NCBI GenBank assembly: GCA_024229935.1
Contig: JAAERX010000077.1
Coordinates: 124,001 to 188,000 of the forward strand
DNA from: Gammaproteobacteria bacterium
Lineage (GTDB): Bacteria > Pseudomonadota > Gammaproteobacteria > Steroidobacterales > GCA-2729495
DNA length: 64,000 bases
Direction of reading: 5' to 3'
The notes beneath the pieces are model-generated. The model searched no databases and was not told where the DNA came from. It worked only from the letters and a program-made list of their open reading frames with translations. This document shows positions 1-8,616 of the stretch, one piece after another (position 1 is the stretch's first letter; each line of letters begins with the position of its first letter). A program made the translations under genes and the position numbers.

Positions 1-280
<280 letters not shown>

Positions 281-298
281 CCTTACAACTATGTGAGG

Positions 299-316
299 CT
301 CTGTTTAAACAGAGGA
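299..316 (+). promoter_or_regulatory. Palindrome overlapping the guaA ribosome-binding site
   Basis: Bases 299-314 form a perfect 16-base palindrome (CTCTGTTT/AAACAGAG). Its right arm contributes the AGAG of the AGAGGA Shine-Dalgarno sequence (311-316), 7 bases before the guaA ATG. In RNA it could fold as a 5-bp stem (CTCTG/CAGAG) with a 6-base loop and partly mask the ribosome site. The palindrome is seen; a role in setting GuaA translation is inference. Confidence 0.4.
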
Positions 317-323
317 AAGCAGC

Positions 324-1925
324 ATGTCGTCAGCTACCGGCATTGCAACAGCTACTGATGAAGCTGTATTGCATCGGGTACTTATTCTTGATTTTGGTTC
401 CCAGTACACGCAACTGATTGCCAGGCGTGTACGTGAGGCCGGTGTATATAGTGAGATATTGCCGTGGGATGTTGACGAGACACTGATTCGTGAATTTGCA
501 CCGAATGGGATAGTGCTTGCAGGTGGTCCTGAGTCAGTGGTGCTGGCGAGTCCGCCTCGTGCACCTCAGCTGGTCTTTGATCTGGGTGTGCCGTTGTTGG
601 GCATTTGTTATGGCATGCAGACCATGGCTGCACAACTCGGTGGTGAGGTTGAACCATCGGATGAGCGAGAGTTTGGCCATGCAGAGGTCACAGTTACCGG
701 TAAGAATCGTTTACTGGATGGCTTGCACGGCCTTGGTGACGATGACAAGGCGGCCATGAATGTTTGGATGAGTCATGGGGACAGGGTTAAGAAGTTACCT
801 GAAGGGTTTGTAGTTGCAGCCAGCAGTGCTAATGCACCACTCGCAGCTATGGCAGATGAAACCCGCAATTATTATGGTTTGCAGTTCCATCCTGAAGTAA
901 CGCATACGGATAATGGTCAGCTCATTATTGAGCGGTTTGTGCATGAGATCTGTGGCTGTCCCAATACTTGGAACCCTGGAAATATCATTGCCAGAGATAT
1001 AGAGAAAGTTCGTGATGAGGTTGGAAAGGGTAAGGTATTACTTGGCCTTTCCGGTGGAGTTGATTCTTCGGTTGTTGCGGCTTTGTTGCATGAGGCACTG
1101 GGTGACCAGTTAGTGTGCGTGTTTGTTGATCATGGCTTGCTACGTCTTAATGAAGGTGACCAAGTCATGGAAATCTTTGCGCAGAATCTGGGAGTCAATG
1201 TCATCCGTGTTAATGCCGAAGCGCGTTTTATGCAAGCCCTTGCAGGTGAAACGGATCCGGAAGCCAAACGTAAAATTATTGGCGGACTCTTTATCGATGT
1301 ATTTGAAGAAGAGGCAGACAAACTAGACCGGGTTGAATGGCTTGCTCAGGGCACTATCTACCCTGATGTTATCGAATCTGCCGGAGCAAAAAGTGGTAAG
1401 GCGCATGTGATCAAGTCGCATCATAATGTGGGTGGACTGCCGGAAGACATGAAGCTCAAGCTTATCGAGCCACTACGTGACTTATTTAAAGATGAGGTTA
1501 GAAAGATCGGTATAGAGTTAGGGTTGCCACGCGGCATGGTGTATCGACACCCATTCCCAGGACCCGGGCTAGGTGTACGTATATTGGGTGAGGTGAACAA
1601 GGAGTTTGCTGACCTATTACGACGAGCAGACTATATTTTTATTCAGGAACTTGAGAAGGCTGATCTTTATGATCAGGTTAGTCAGGCCTTTGCTGTTTTC
1701 CTGCCGGTTCGTTCGGTAGGGGTAATGGGTGATGGTCGTCGTTATGACTATGTTGTTGCCTTACGTGCAGTTGAGACCATTGATTTTATGACGGCGCGCT
1801 GGGCACATTTGCCTTATGAATTTCTAGATCATGTCTCACGCCGAATTATTAATGAGATTGATGGTATCTCCCGAGTCACCTATGACATTTCGGGTAAGCC
1901 ACCAGCTACAATTGAGTGGGAATAG
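324..1925 (+). CDS. guaA: GMP synthase (glutamine-hydrolysing)
   Basis: This enzyme converts XMP to GMP using ATP and glutamine, in the cytoplasm. The N-terminal class I glutamine amidotransferase domain (about residues 18-210) carries the nucleophile in GICYGMQ (Cys95) and the His-Glu pair in FHPE. The ATP pyrophosphatase domain follows with the PP-loop SGGVDSS near residue 243, and the C-terminal dimerisation domain ends in PPATIEWE, the usual GuaA terminus. At 533 residues it is about eight residues longer at the N-terminus than the E. coli protein. The ATG at 324 has a good AGAGGA site 7 bases upstream. It follows guaB directly and is probably cotranscribed with it. Confidence 0.98.
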   Translation: MSSATGIATATDEAVLHRVLILDFGSQYTQLIARRVREAGVYSEILPWDVDETLIREFAPNGIVLAGGPESVVLASPPRAPQLVFDLGVPLLGICYGMQTMAAQLGGEVEPSDEREFGHAEVTVTGKNRLLDGLHGLGDDDKAAMNVWMSHGDRVKKLPEGFVVAASSANAPLAAMADETRNYYGLQFHPEVTHTDNGQLIIERFVHEICGCPNTWNPGNIIARDIEKVRDEVGKGKVLLGLSGGVDSSVVAALLHEALGDQLVCVFVDHGLLRLNEGDQVMEIFAQNLGVNVIRVNAEARFMQALAGETDPEAKRKIIGGLFIDVFEEEADKLDRVEWLAQGTIYPDVIESAGAKSGKAHVIKSHHNVGGLPEDMKLKLIEPLRDLFKDEVRKIGIELGLPRGMVYRHPFPGPGLGVRILGEVNKEFADLLRRADYIFIQELEKADLYDQVSQAFAVFLPVRSVGVMGDGRRYDYVVALRAVETIDFMTARWAHLPYEFLDHVSRRIINEIDGISRVTYDISGKPPATIEWE

Positions 1926-1968
1926 TTCATATTATTTTTAGAAACAGGTACCTGCAGATATTGATACC

Positions 1969-2424
1969 ATGACTGATGCTGATGTGCATTTTATGGGGCA
2001 GGCGCTTGGTCTGGCACAGGCAGCAGAGGCTAATGGAGAAGTGCCTGTAGGTGCAATACTCGTTGTTGATGGTGAGATTGTTGGTCGTGGCAGTAATGCA
2101 TCCATAAGCCTGTCAGATCCAACAGCCCATGCTGAGATTCAGGCATTACGTGAGGCCGCAACCCACAGTAACAATTATCGGCTTAAAGGCAGCACGCTCT
2201 ATGTGACTTTAGAGCCATGCCCTATGTGTGCAGGTGCAATGGTGCATGCCCGGGTAGAGCGGCTTGTATACGCTTGTAGTGACCCGCGCAGTGGGGCTGC
2301 TGGTAGTGTATTTAATCTTGTTCAGGCTGATGAATTAAATCACCGTATGAGTGTTACTGATGGAGTGCTTGAAAATGAGAGTAAAAATTTATTGCAGACT
2401 TTCTTTCGTGCCCGACGCAAATGA
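1969..2424 (+). CDS. tadA: tRNA-specific adenosine deaminase
   Basis: TadA deaminates adenosine 34 of tRNA-Arg(ACG) to inosine so that one tRNA reads several codons. The zinc deaminase signature is complete: HAE (His54, Glu56) and PCPMC (Cys84, Cys87). The length of 151 residues is close to the family norm. It lies 43 bases downstream of guaA on the same strand; guaA-tadA adjacency also occurs in Pseudomonas. No clear terminator separates them. The end faces mltF, which is transcribed towards it, with only 16 bases between the two stop codons. Confidence 0.96.
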   Translation: MTDADVHFMGQALGLAQAAEANGEVPVGAILVVDGEIVGRGSNASISLSDPTAHAEIQALREAATHSNNYRLKGSTLYVTLEPCPMCAGAMVHARVERLVYACSDPRSGAAGSVFNLVQADELNHRMSVTDGVLENESKNLLQTFFRARRK

Positions 2425-2440
2425 ATGTTCAATCAGGTAA

Positions 2441-3892
2441 CTAGAGCCAGTTTAGTAAGGATGCACCATCGGCTGTTTGTAGTGAAACTCCGACCTGAGG
2501 TTGTTTGTCTGTTTTTTCCTCTGCTTTCCCCTGTGCTTGCTCATCTTGAGTCAGCCAGTTGAGAATCTCATAGTAGGTACGTACGTTGCTGACATACTGT
2601 ACAGGTTCCCAGCCACGTGCATAGCCATGTGGTGCTTGGCTATACCATTTACGGATAGCCAGCAAAGGTAAGTCTTCCTTAACATCAAGCCAACGATTAG
2701 GGTCAGCGCCCCGTTGCTTTGTTATTGCACGTGCATCCTGTACATGCCCATAACCAACATTGTAGGCAGCTAGTGCAAACCAACTTTTGTCTGGCTCAGG
2801 AATGTTAGTCAGGCGGTTTCTCAGCTCAGCAAGATAACGGGCTCCACCTGGTATGGCTTCATGTGGGTCTTGTCTGTCTGCAACGCCCACAGTGCTTGCT
2901 GTTACTTTGGTTAGCATCATTAAGCCGCGTACACCTGTAGGCGATATGGCATCAGGATTCCAGTGTGATTCCTGGTAACCAATTGCAGCAAGCAGACGCC
3001 AGTCAGTTTCAGTATTCAGGCCAGCAGTCTGAAATGAAAGCTCATAGGGCTTTAGGCGGGATTTATAGTGCTTTATAAAGGTGCGTGTGCCTACATAGTC
3101 GAAGCGATTAGTATGACCGTAGTAACGATCCAGAATTTGCTCCAGTTCACCGCTTGTTTTGATACTGTCAAAGTAATCTTTTACTTCTGTTTGTATATCC
3201 TGACTGCGGTGAAGACCAAATGCCCAGGCAAGTTGGTCTTCTTCTTTTAAAGTCATGGCAACACGCAGGTCCGGCATATAAGCACGATGAACAGCAAAGT
3301 CATTACTATCTACTACCGTGTAATCAATTTCCTGTTCTTCTACTGCTACCAGTAGTTCACTGATTTCAGTCTCGGTATTTTCTGCCCAGGCTAATTCAGG
3401 ATGAAGTTGCTTGATGTCATGGAGTGTATTGACATAACTGCTGCCGGCCATAATTTCCAGCTGTTTGCCATGCAGATCCTTGATGCTCCGGGGTTTACCG
3501 CTATTTAACCGATACACAAGTTCCTGCCTGACAGTCTGGTAGACAGGGCCAAAGGCAACCTGCTGTTTGCGCTCTTCTGTAACAGTAAGGCCAGCTGCGC
3601 CCAGATGTGCATAGCCACGCTTAAGTGCCGGAAGTAATTCGGCAAACTGGTCTACAGGTATAAAATCAACTTTGATTACGCGCCCGTATTTTTTGCTAAG
3701 GAAATTTGCAAAACCCTGAGTAAGCTGAAATTCAGGTCCATCTTCACCCAATGCGCCATGATAATAAGTAGTGGGGCTATTTCGGGTAATCACCCGCAGT
3801 TGACCAGAGGATAGAACCTCTTCCAACGTTGTCGGTGGTCTTGAGCAGGTGCCCAAAGCCAGCGCAAACAATATGATTGCCGCTTTTCTCAT
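2441..3892 (-). CDS. mltF: Membrane-bound lytic murein transglycosylase F
   Basis: MltF cleaves peptidoglycan glycan strands to 1,6-anhydro products. From the N-terminus there is a short hydrophobic signal with a lipobox-like LGTC, a solute-binding-protein domain (about residues 25-250), then a Slt-type lysozyme-like domain with the catalytic Glu in YQESHW near residue 305, SPTGVRGLMMLT, and AAYNVGYGHVQDAR. This two-domain order defines MltF. I chose the ATG at 3892 because it puts the signal peptide at the N-terminus; an in-frame GTG at 3952 would add 20 residues before it, and neither has a strong ribosome site. The guaA-tadA-mltF order is as in Pseudomonas. Confidence 0.93.
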   Translation of the reverse strand: MRKAAIILFALALGTCSRPPTTLEEVLSSGQLRVITRNSPTTYYHGALGEDGPEFQLTQGFANFLSKKYGRVIKVDFIPVDQFAELLPALKRGYAHLGAAGLTVTEERKQQVAFGPVYQTVRQELVYRLNSGKPRSIKDLHGKQLEIMAGSSYVNTLHDIKQLHPELAWAENTETEISELLVAVEEQEIDYTVVDSNDFAVHRAYMPDLRVAMTLKEEDQLAWAFGLHRSQDIQTEVKDYFDSIKTSGELEQILDRYYGHTNRFDYVGTRTFIKHYKSRLKPYELSFQTAGLNTETDWRLLAAIGYQESHWNPDAISPTGVRGLMMLTKVTASTVGVADRQDPHEAIPGGARYLAELRNRLTNIPEPDKSWFALAAYNVGYGHVQDARAITKQRGADPNRWLDVKEDLPLLAIRKWYSQAPHGYARGWEPVQYVSNVRTYYEILNWLTQDEQAQGKAEEKTDKQPQVGVSLQTADGASLLNWL

Positions 3893-4164
3893 GCATTTGT
3901 TGGTGCGGGAAGCCCTTTGGTTTTTCTCTAGGTGGGCAACAGACACGTTCACGTGTTTTTTGAATTATTAAGGTTACATGATCCTTCAGGTCAGGGCTAT
4001 GGTTTTAAAGGTCATATTTGGAATGATACTTATGTAAAGGCAAATAAAAACAATGACATGTGGGTCTAATGTCATGTAGTTGCTAGGTTTGCTTGTATTA
4101 ATACCCACCTGCTGAGTACAGCGTAAGTGGCGAAAAAAAGCCCCTTAACTTGTGTATGGAGAGC

Positions 4165-4761
4165 TTAAAAAGCGGTTGTTTTAGTGACCATGCACCAGAT
4201 GATATAGAAGGTAAGAAAGGTTGAAGCAATGCCGCGTATAGCTGCTTGTTTGACGTCCCGGTTGGGGTCGTCTTTGTGTGTATCAACAGCATAACGAATG
4301 ATATCGGGTACCAGTTGCTGAACGGCCATGATCCAGAATGCCACATAGGCATGTAATGCCCAGGGGGCATTTTCAAATCCACCAAAATACTTGTTAACCA
4401 GCATCAGTCCTGCAAGTGGGGTAAGTATGGATGTTGGCATGGTAATGCTTAGTGCCATGATGCGGAGCATGCTGCGTGCCATTACTCCCGTCTCTCTGTC
4501 ACCGATGGTTCGTACCCGCATTGCCCAGATATTGCTGAACAGGGTATGCCCAAAGAACATAAATCCGGAAAACTCATGAATAACCAGCAGAAAGAGATAA
4601 CCATCCAGTCCGGGGGGAGGCATAACCTTTATGCCGTTCCAGCCAAGAAATGGAATAGGCATTGGCAAGGTGTACAAAGTCATAACAATGAAAAAAAGGG
4701 AGTAGCGAATCAACTTATCTTTATTAAGGCCCGAGCTACTGGTTTGAGCTGCTTCGTTCAT
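4165..4761 (-). CDS. Integral membrane protein, DUF2269-like
   Basis: A 198-residue membrane protein with about four or five hydrophobic segments (about residues 20-40, 52-75, 100-125, 138-158 and 175-195). The second segment holds HEFSGFMFFGHTLFSN, with histidines inside the membrane region, and PDIIRYAVDTHKDDPNRD forms a charged loop. The pattern recalls the DUF2269 family of uncharacterised membrane proteins, but the match is from memory and weak. No enzymatic function can be assigned. It stands alone between mltF and a tRNA-Ser gene; the ~270-base gap before mltF contains only a 7-bp inverted repeat (4053-4075) that I could not link to a function. Confidence 0.75.
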   Translation of the reverse strand: MNEAAQTSSSGLNKDKLIRYSLFFIVMTLYTLPMPIPFLGWNGIKVMPPPGLDGYLFLLVIHEFSGFMFFGHTLFSNIWAMRVRTIGDRETGVMARSMLRIMALSITMPTSILTPLAGLMLVNKYFGGFENAPWALHAYVAFWIMAVQQLVPDIIRYAVDTHKDDPNRDVKQAAIRGIASTFLTFYIIWCMVTKTTAF

Positions 4762-4903
4762 GAGTTTCTGACTTCCTGCAGTATGGTTTTAGGAATGAAT
4801 AATGGCTGGTTTCCAGATGCCAGACCAGATATAGAGCAGGGGGGCTTGTGCTTTGTCCGGACGGTGGTCTGCCGGGTTTTCTAGCCTTATCTGGGAGAGT
4901 CTT

Positions 4904-4909
4904 TATAAT
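4904..4909 (+). promoter_or_regulatory. -10 box (TATAAT) for tRNA-Ser
   Basis: A consensus TATAAT sits 22 bases before the tRNA-Ser 5' end and is followed by the GC-rich discriminator CGCG, typical of stable-RNA promoters. No good -35 box is visible at 16-18 bases upstream. Confidence 0.5.
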
Positions 4910-4931
4910 CGCGACTGCTTAAAGGTGCCGT

Positions 4932-5021
4932 GGAGAAGTGACAGAGAGGCCGAATGTGCCTGATTCGAAATCAGGTGTGCGAGCGATCGTACCGTGGGTT
5001 CGAATCCCACCTTCTCCGCCA
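4932..5021 (+). tRNA. tRNA-Ser (anticodon CGA)
   Basis: A 90-nt tRNA with a 7-bp acceptor stem (GGAGAAG/CTTCTCC), discriminator G, encoded CCA, the long variable arm of class II tRNAs, and the T-loop GGGTTCGAATCCC. The anticodon loop TTCGAAA gives CGA, reading UCG serine codons. Confidence 0.95.
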
Positions 5022-5065
5022 GTTTCTGTGAAAGCTAATGCTGCCTACATGGCATTACCGGCAGG

Positions 5066-5100
5066 TTAAAAAAAGGCCGCCTCATGGGCGGCCTTTTTAT
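5066..5100. terminator. Bidirectional intrinsic terminator
   Basis: Stem GGCCGCC (5075-5081) with GGCGGCC (5087-5093), a 5-base loop, an A-run on the left and a T-run on the right. It can end tRNA-Ser transcription on the plus strand and the ompA-like lipoprotein gene on the minus strand. Confidence 0.85.
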
Positions 5101-5132
5101 TTATTTCATAACAGTTAAAATGCATTAGCTGC

Positions 5133-5816
5133 TTATTCTTTTACAACAGGGCGTAGCCGAACTTCAATCCGTCGGTTGGCTGCACGGCCTTCAGCGGTAT
5201 CGTTGCTTGCAATGGGTTGTGTGTCACCTAAGGAAACGGCTACCAGCTGTTGTTTTTGTATGCCTTCATCAGACATTAATTTGACCACAGCTGCTGCTCG
5301 TGCGGCTGCAAGTGACCAGTTGCTGGGAAAGCGATCAACGATGTTGGGGCCAACGGGTACATTATCCGTATGGCCAACAACAACAATCTGGTATGGCAAC
5401 TCTTCAAGCTGAGCTACTAGTGCCTTTATAGTGTCTACTCCTGCTGGTTTTATAGTGGCGGAACCTGAATTAAATAAAACGCTTTCATCCAGTGTCAGTT
5501 TAAGTCCGCTTTTCATCAGCTCCATTTTGACAGTGCCGGCAGCAATCAATACTTCCATTTCTATAGCTAGTTCGGCCTGCTCTTCCTGAAGAATGGCAAT
5601 ATCTTCATTTCGGATCTCAAGTTCCTGACCCAGGGCAATAGTTGCTGTATACAGCTCACTTCTCTGCATAGCCAGTATGTTATTTTCCTTTCGCAGTAAG
5701 TCGTTTTTACTTTGAGCTGCTTCATATTTATTTTGGCTGACGCATGCCGTAGTTAATAGTGCAAGACATACCAAAGAGATGCCTGTACGAGCATTTTTTA
5801 AGAATTTATTAGTCAT
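5133..5816 (-). CDS. OmpA-family peptidoglycan-binding lipoprotein
   Basis: A 227-residue lipoprotein. The signal peptide ends in the lipobox LTTAC (Cys about residue 25), so it should be lipid-anchored, probably in the outer membrane. Residues about 30-95 are rich in E, Q, L and A and look like a coiled coil. The C-terminal OmpA_C domain follows, with HTDNVPVG, the helix NWSLAAARA and the closing NRRIEVRL, which carry the conserved Asp and Arg used to bind diaminopimelate in peptidoglycan. The insert around FPSN resembles the MotB C-terminus, but there is no MotB transmembrane helix. It probably helps tie the outer membrane to the wall. It has its own terminator and no evident operon partner. 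Confidence 0.88.
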   Translation of the reverse strand: MTNKFLKNARTGISLVCLALLTTACVSQNKYEAAQSKNDLLRKENNILAMQRSELYTATIALGQELEIRNEDIAILQEEQAELAIEMEVLIAAGTVKMELMKSGLKLTLDESVLFNSGSATIKPAGVDTIKALVAQLEELPYQIVVVGHTDNVPVGPNIVDRFPSNWSLAAARAAAVVKLMSDEGIQKQQLVAVSLGDTQPIASNDTAEGRAANRRIEVRLRPVVKE

Positions 5817-5877
5817 TGTTAGTCCTTAATTGATTGATGTCTGTGCTTTAAAGACTACCCTCTTTTTAGGGTTAATA

Positions 5878-6063
5878 CTAATGCCGCTTATAAAACTTTA
5901 CCGGCGTTTCACCCTTCTCATTAGTCTTGGCACTATTGCTAGTGTCACAGCCATCACACCCGGCTTTACCCGTATGTTTCTTTTTATAACGCCGCAGTAG
6001 TTCCAGCCCAATTACAATAGCAACTATGCAAAGTGCAAGGATTTTTTGGGTGGTCTCATCCAT
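5878..6063 (-). CDS. FeoB-associated Cys-rich membrane protein
   Basis: A 61-residue protein starting MDETTQKILAL. It has one transmembrane helix (about residues 6-25), a basic stop-transfer RRYKKKH and a small cysteine motif CDGC, the layout of the FeoB-associated Cys-rich family that often takes the place of FeoC. It begins 11 bases after the feoB stop and so is the third gene of the feo operon. The frame is open further upstream, inside feoB, but that extension is not plausible. Its role in Fe2+ uptake, perhaps assembly or iron-sensing at FeoB, is inferred from context. Confidence 0.85.
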   Translation of the reverse strand: MDETTQKILALCIVAIVIGLELLRRYKKKHTGKAGCDGCDTSNSAKTNEKGETPVKFYKRH

Positions 6064-6074
6064 ATTGGGTTGCT

Positions 6075-8243
6075 TTAGATTAGTTGGTAGGCAAGTAGTG
6101 CACCGATATAACCCATACTTGTCATGTAACACCAGGCAGAGATTGGCCATTTCCAGCCATTGGTTTCTCGGCGCATGATGCCTACCGTGGCCATGCACTG
6201 CAGGCAAAAAGCAAAAAATATCATCAGACCTACAGCTACACCGGTGGTAAAGACGGGTGTGCCGTCCGTGTTGGTTGCATTTTGTAGTCGCTGCAGAAGT
6301 CGTGGATCTGTTTCATCGACATCACCACCAACAGAATAAATGGTACCTAATACTGCAACCACAACTTCACGGGCGGGAAAACTGGCGATAACGCCTGCTG
6401 TTATTTTCCAGTCCCAGCCTAATGGTGCAAAAACTGGTTGTATGGTTTTACCCATGCGCCCAAGATAACTTTGTTCCAGTAGTGTTGCTGATTCGGTACG
6501 GTCTATTTCAGCAAGTCTGTCATCCAGTGCGCTATCACTCAGCGTTGCTATAGCCTCTATACGTTGTGAGTCAAATTCAGCAAATACTGTTTCTGGGCGT
6601 GGGAAGTAGACAAGTGCCCAGACTACCAGTGCAACAGTAAAAATAACGGTGCCTGCCCGGTAGAGGAAAACCTGACCTCGATCGAGTAACCGTATTCCCA
6701 TTGATTTGAAATTAGGCAGACGATAGGGAGGCAGTTCAATTAGAAAGGTCGGTGTTGGGCCCTTAAGGGCAAATCGTTTCATGATGAGCGCAGTAAAAAT
6801 ACCGCCAAAAATGCCGAGCAAGTAAAGACCAAACAGAACCAGTCCCTGAGTGTTCAAAAAGCCCAGTAGGGTGGTGTCAGGTATAAAGGCAGCAATCAAC
6901 AGGGCATAAACCGGCAGTCTGGCTGAGCAGGTCATGAAAGGTGCGGCCAGCATGGTTACCAGTCTGTCACGTGGGTTTGGTATGACGCGGGTTGCCATAA
7001 TTCCAGGTACCGCACAGGCAAAACTCGATAGCATTGGAATGAAGGATTGGCCGGATAAGCCACACGACCTCATGACTCTATCCATCAGGAAGGCGGCACG
7101 TGCCATATAGCCAGAGTCTTCCAGAAAAATAATGAAGGCAAACAGAATAATAATTTGCGGTAAAAAGATAATGACACTGCCGACACCGGCAACTACACCA
7201 TCTACAAGTAGGCTGCGTAGGGCACCCTCGGGCATGGTAGAGCTCAACTGGCTACCAATGATGGCTGTTAGATTGTCAATGAAATCCATGATTGGACCTG
7301 CCCATGAAAATACAGCCTGAAATACTGTGGCCATGACCGCAAAGAACAAGATGAGCCCAATGAGCGGGTGGCTGGTGATTTTATCCAGTGTATCTGTTAG
7401 CAGCTGTTTACTTGCCTGTCTGGTTTCAATGGCCTGTACCGTTTTGTCAATCCAGGCGTAACGTGTGCGTGCCTCCAGAGCTGCGACAGTGCCATTGCTG
7501 GAGAGTTTGTCACGGCTTCTGGTGAGCATTTGCCGGGCTTCATCACCTGCCAGGTTCAGCAGGCGTTCTTCAGCTGCACCATCTTTATCTATCAGTGCTC
7601 GTTCGGCCTCAAACAGGGTTAACGTTGTGTCTGTTCCATTGAGCTTATCTACAAGTGTTCGTCCCGCTGTTCTGATTTCTGGTATCAGGCCTGGCCGTTC
7701 AGTTGGGCTTTCTTTTAATGCCTTGGCTAAAGCTTTCTTAAGTTCAGCAGTGCCTTTGCCACTGTTAGCAACAATCGGCACAACTTTGGCAGCAAGTTTT
7801 TCCCCCAGCAATTCTGGGTTAATACTTATGCCACGTTTGGTTGCCAGATCAACCATATTGAGTGCCACAACTGTGGGAATGCCAAGTTCTAATACCTGGG
7901 TTGCCATAAACAGGTTACGTCGCAGGTTGGCGGCATCAATAACAATCAGTACTGCACTAGGTAGTGGCATGTCATTGATGCGACCAAGCAGCACATCGGC
8001 AGAGACCATTTCATCGGGTGAGTATGCGGCAAGTGAGTAGGCACCAGGTAAGTCCACAAGTGTTATGGGGCCGGATTCAAGTTTAAGCAAGCCGGTATGC
8101 CGCTCAACAGTAACGCCTGGGTAATTAGCTGTTTTCTGACGCAGGCCTGTCAGATTATTGAAGAGCGCGCTTTTGCCGGTATTGGGGTTGCCGACAACCG
8201 CAATAACGGGGTTGGTGCTTTTTGATGAGGTTGCATCAGTCAT
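6075..8243 (-). CDS. feoB: Ferrous iron transporter FeoB
   Basis: FeoB is the GTPase-coupled inner-membrane Fe2+ importer. The N-terminal G domain has GNPNTGKS (G1, about residues 18-25), DLPGAYS (G3) and NMVD (G4). A helical GDI-like region follows, then a membrane core of about eight to ten helices with two Gate motifs, including the Cys-containing segments SFACAVPGIMATR and MTCSARLPVYALL. At 722 residues it is slightly shorter than E. coli FeoB. The ATG at 8243 lies 7 bases after the feoA stop; an upstream in-frame start at 8324 would sit inside feoA and is unlikely. It is the second gene of feoA-feoB-small protein. Confidence 0.96.
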   Translation of the reverse strand: MTDATSSKSTNPVIAVVGNPNTGKSALFNNLTGLRQKTANYPGVTVERHTGLLKLESGPITLVDLPGAYSLAAYSPDEMVSADVLLGRINDMPLPSAVLIVIDAANLRRNLFMATQVLELGIPTVVALNMVDLATKRGISINPELLGEKLAAKVVPIVANSGKGTAELKKALAKALKESPTERPGLIPEIRTAGRTLVDKLNGTDTTLTLFEAERALIDKDGAAEERLLNLAGDEARQMLTRSRDKLSSNGTVAALEARTRYAWIDKTVQAIETRQASKQLLTDTLDKITSHPLIGLILFFAVMATVFQAVFSWAGPIMDFIDNLTAIIGSQLSSTMPEGALRSLLVDGVVAGVGSVIIFLPQIIILFAFIIFLEDSGYMARAAFLMDRVMRSCGLSGQSFIPMLSSFACAVPGIMATRVIPNPRDRLVTMLAAPFMTCSARLPVYALLIAAFIPDTTLLGFLNTQGLVLFGLYLLGIFGGIFTALIMKRFALKGPTPTFLIELPPYRLPNFKSMGIRLLDRGQVFLYRAGTVIFTVALVVWALVYFPRPETVFAEFDSQRIEAIATLSDSALDDRLAEIDRTESATLLEQSYLGRMGKTIQPVFAPLGWDWKITAGVIASFPAREVVVAVLGTIYSVGGDVDETDPRLLQRLQNATNTDGTPVFTTGVAVGLMIFFAFCLQCMATVGIMRRETNGWKWPISAWCYMTSMGYIGALLAYQLI

Positions 8244-8250
8244 ATTGCTG

Positions 8251-8481
8251 CTATCCGTCAACCAGGCAAATATCAATCTGCCGTGCTTCGGCTTTGCGTA
8301 GCGATAGGGCGTAGCCCATAACATCTATTTCGATAGGATCACCACCGAGAGCGCTGCGAAGTAGGCTTACCGTTGTGCCTTCCAGCAGACCCAATGACAT
8401 AAGCCGTTGTGCCAGTGGCCCTTCATGATCCACGCGGGTAATGGTGGCTTGTTGCCCCAGTTTCAATTCATCTAATGTCAT
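8251..8481 (-). CDS. feoA: Ferrous iron transport protein A
   Basis: A 76-residue SH3-like FeoA. The sequence runs from MTLDELKLGQQATI through GPLAQRLMSLGLLEGT to VMGYALSLRKAEA, the standard FeoA pattern. It is a cytoplasmic partner needed for FeoB activity. It opens the feo operon; its start is 18 bases downstream of a near-consensus Fur box, so the operon should be repressed when iron is plentiful. Confidence 0.95.
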   Translation of the reverse strand: MTLDELKLGQQATITRVDHEGPLAQRLMSLGLLEGTTVSLLRSALGGDPIEIDVMGYALSLRKAEARQIDICLVDG

Positions 8482-8498
8482 GACGTGGCATTCTAATG

Positions 8499-8517
8499 CA
8501 AATGAGAATCATTATAA
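8499..8517 (-). promoter_or_regulatory. Fur box overlapping the feoA -10 element
   Basis: Bases 8499-8517 match 15 of 19 positions of the classical Fur consensus GATAATGATAATCATTATC. On the minus strand bases 8511-8516 read TATAAT, a perfect -10 box about 30 bases before the feoA start codon. Fur binding here would cover the promoter, the usual way Fur-Fe2+ represses feo. No good -35 is seen. Confidence 0.8.
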
Positions 8518-8616
8518 CTAACGAAAAGCCAAAGGATATGGGGTTTATACCTAAAGAGTTAGATCGGGGCTGATGTTAGTGACCGATATGTGCAAAATAT
8601 ATGATGTAGGGTATAG

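Noticed and set aside
4053-4075. 7-bp inverted repeat ATGACAT/ATGTCAT between mltF and the membrane protein gene
   Set aside because: It is short, has no T-run, and no clear promoter relation; not enough to call an operator.
6064-6207. Longer start for the small feo gene
   Set aside because: The 48 extra residues overlap the end of feoB and are not membrane or Cys-rich; the shorter form fits its family.
7465-8040. Plus-strand open frame of 191 codons inside feoB
   Set aside because: It is a shadow of feoB in a biased composition region and has no recognisable domain.
8244-8324. Longer FeoB start
   Set aside because: The extra 27 residues lie inside feoA and are the same bases in another frame; the ATG at 8243 is 7 bases after the feoA stop.
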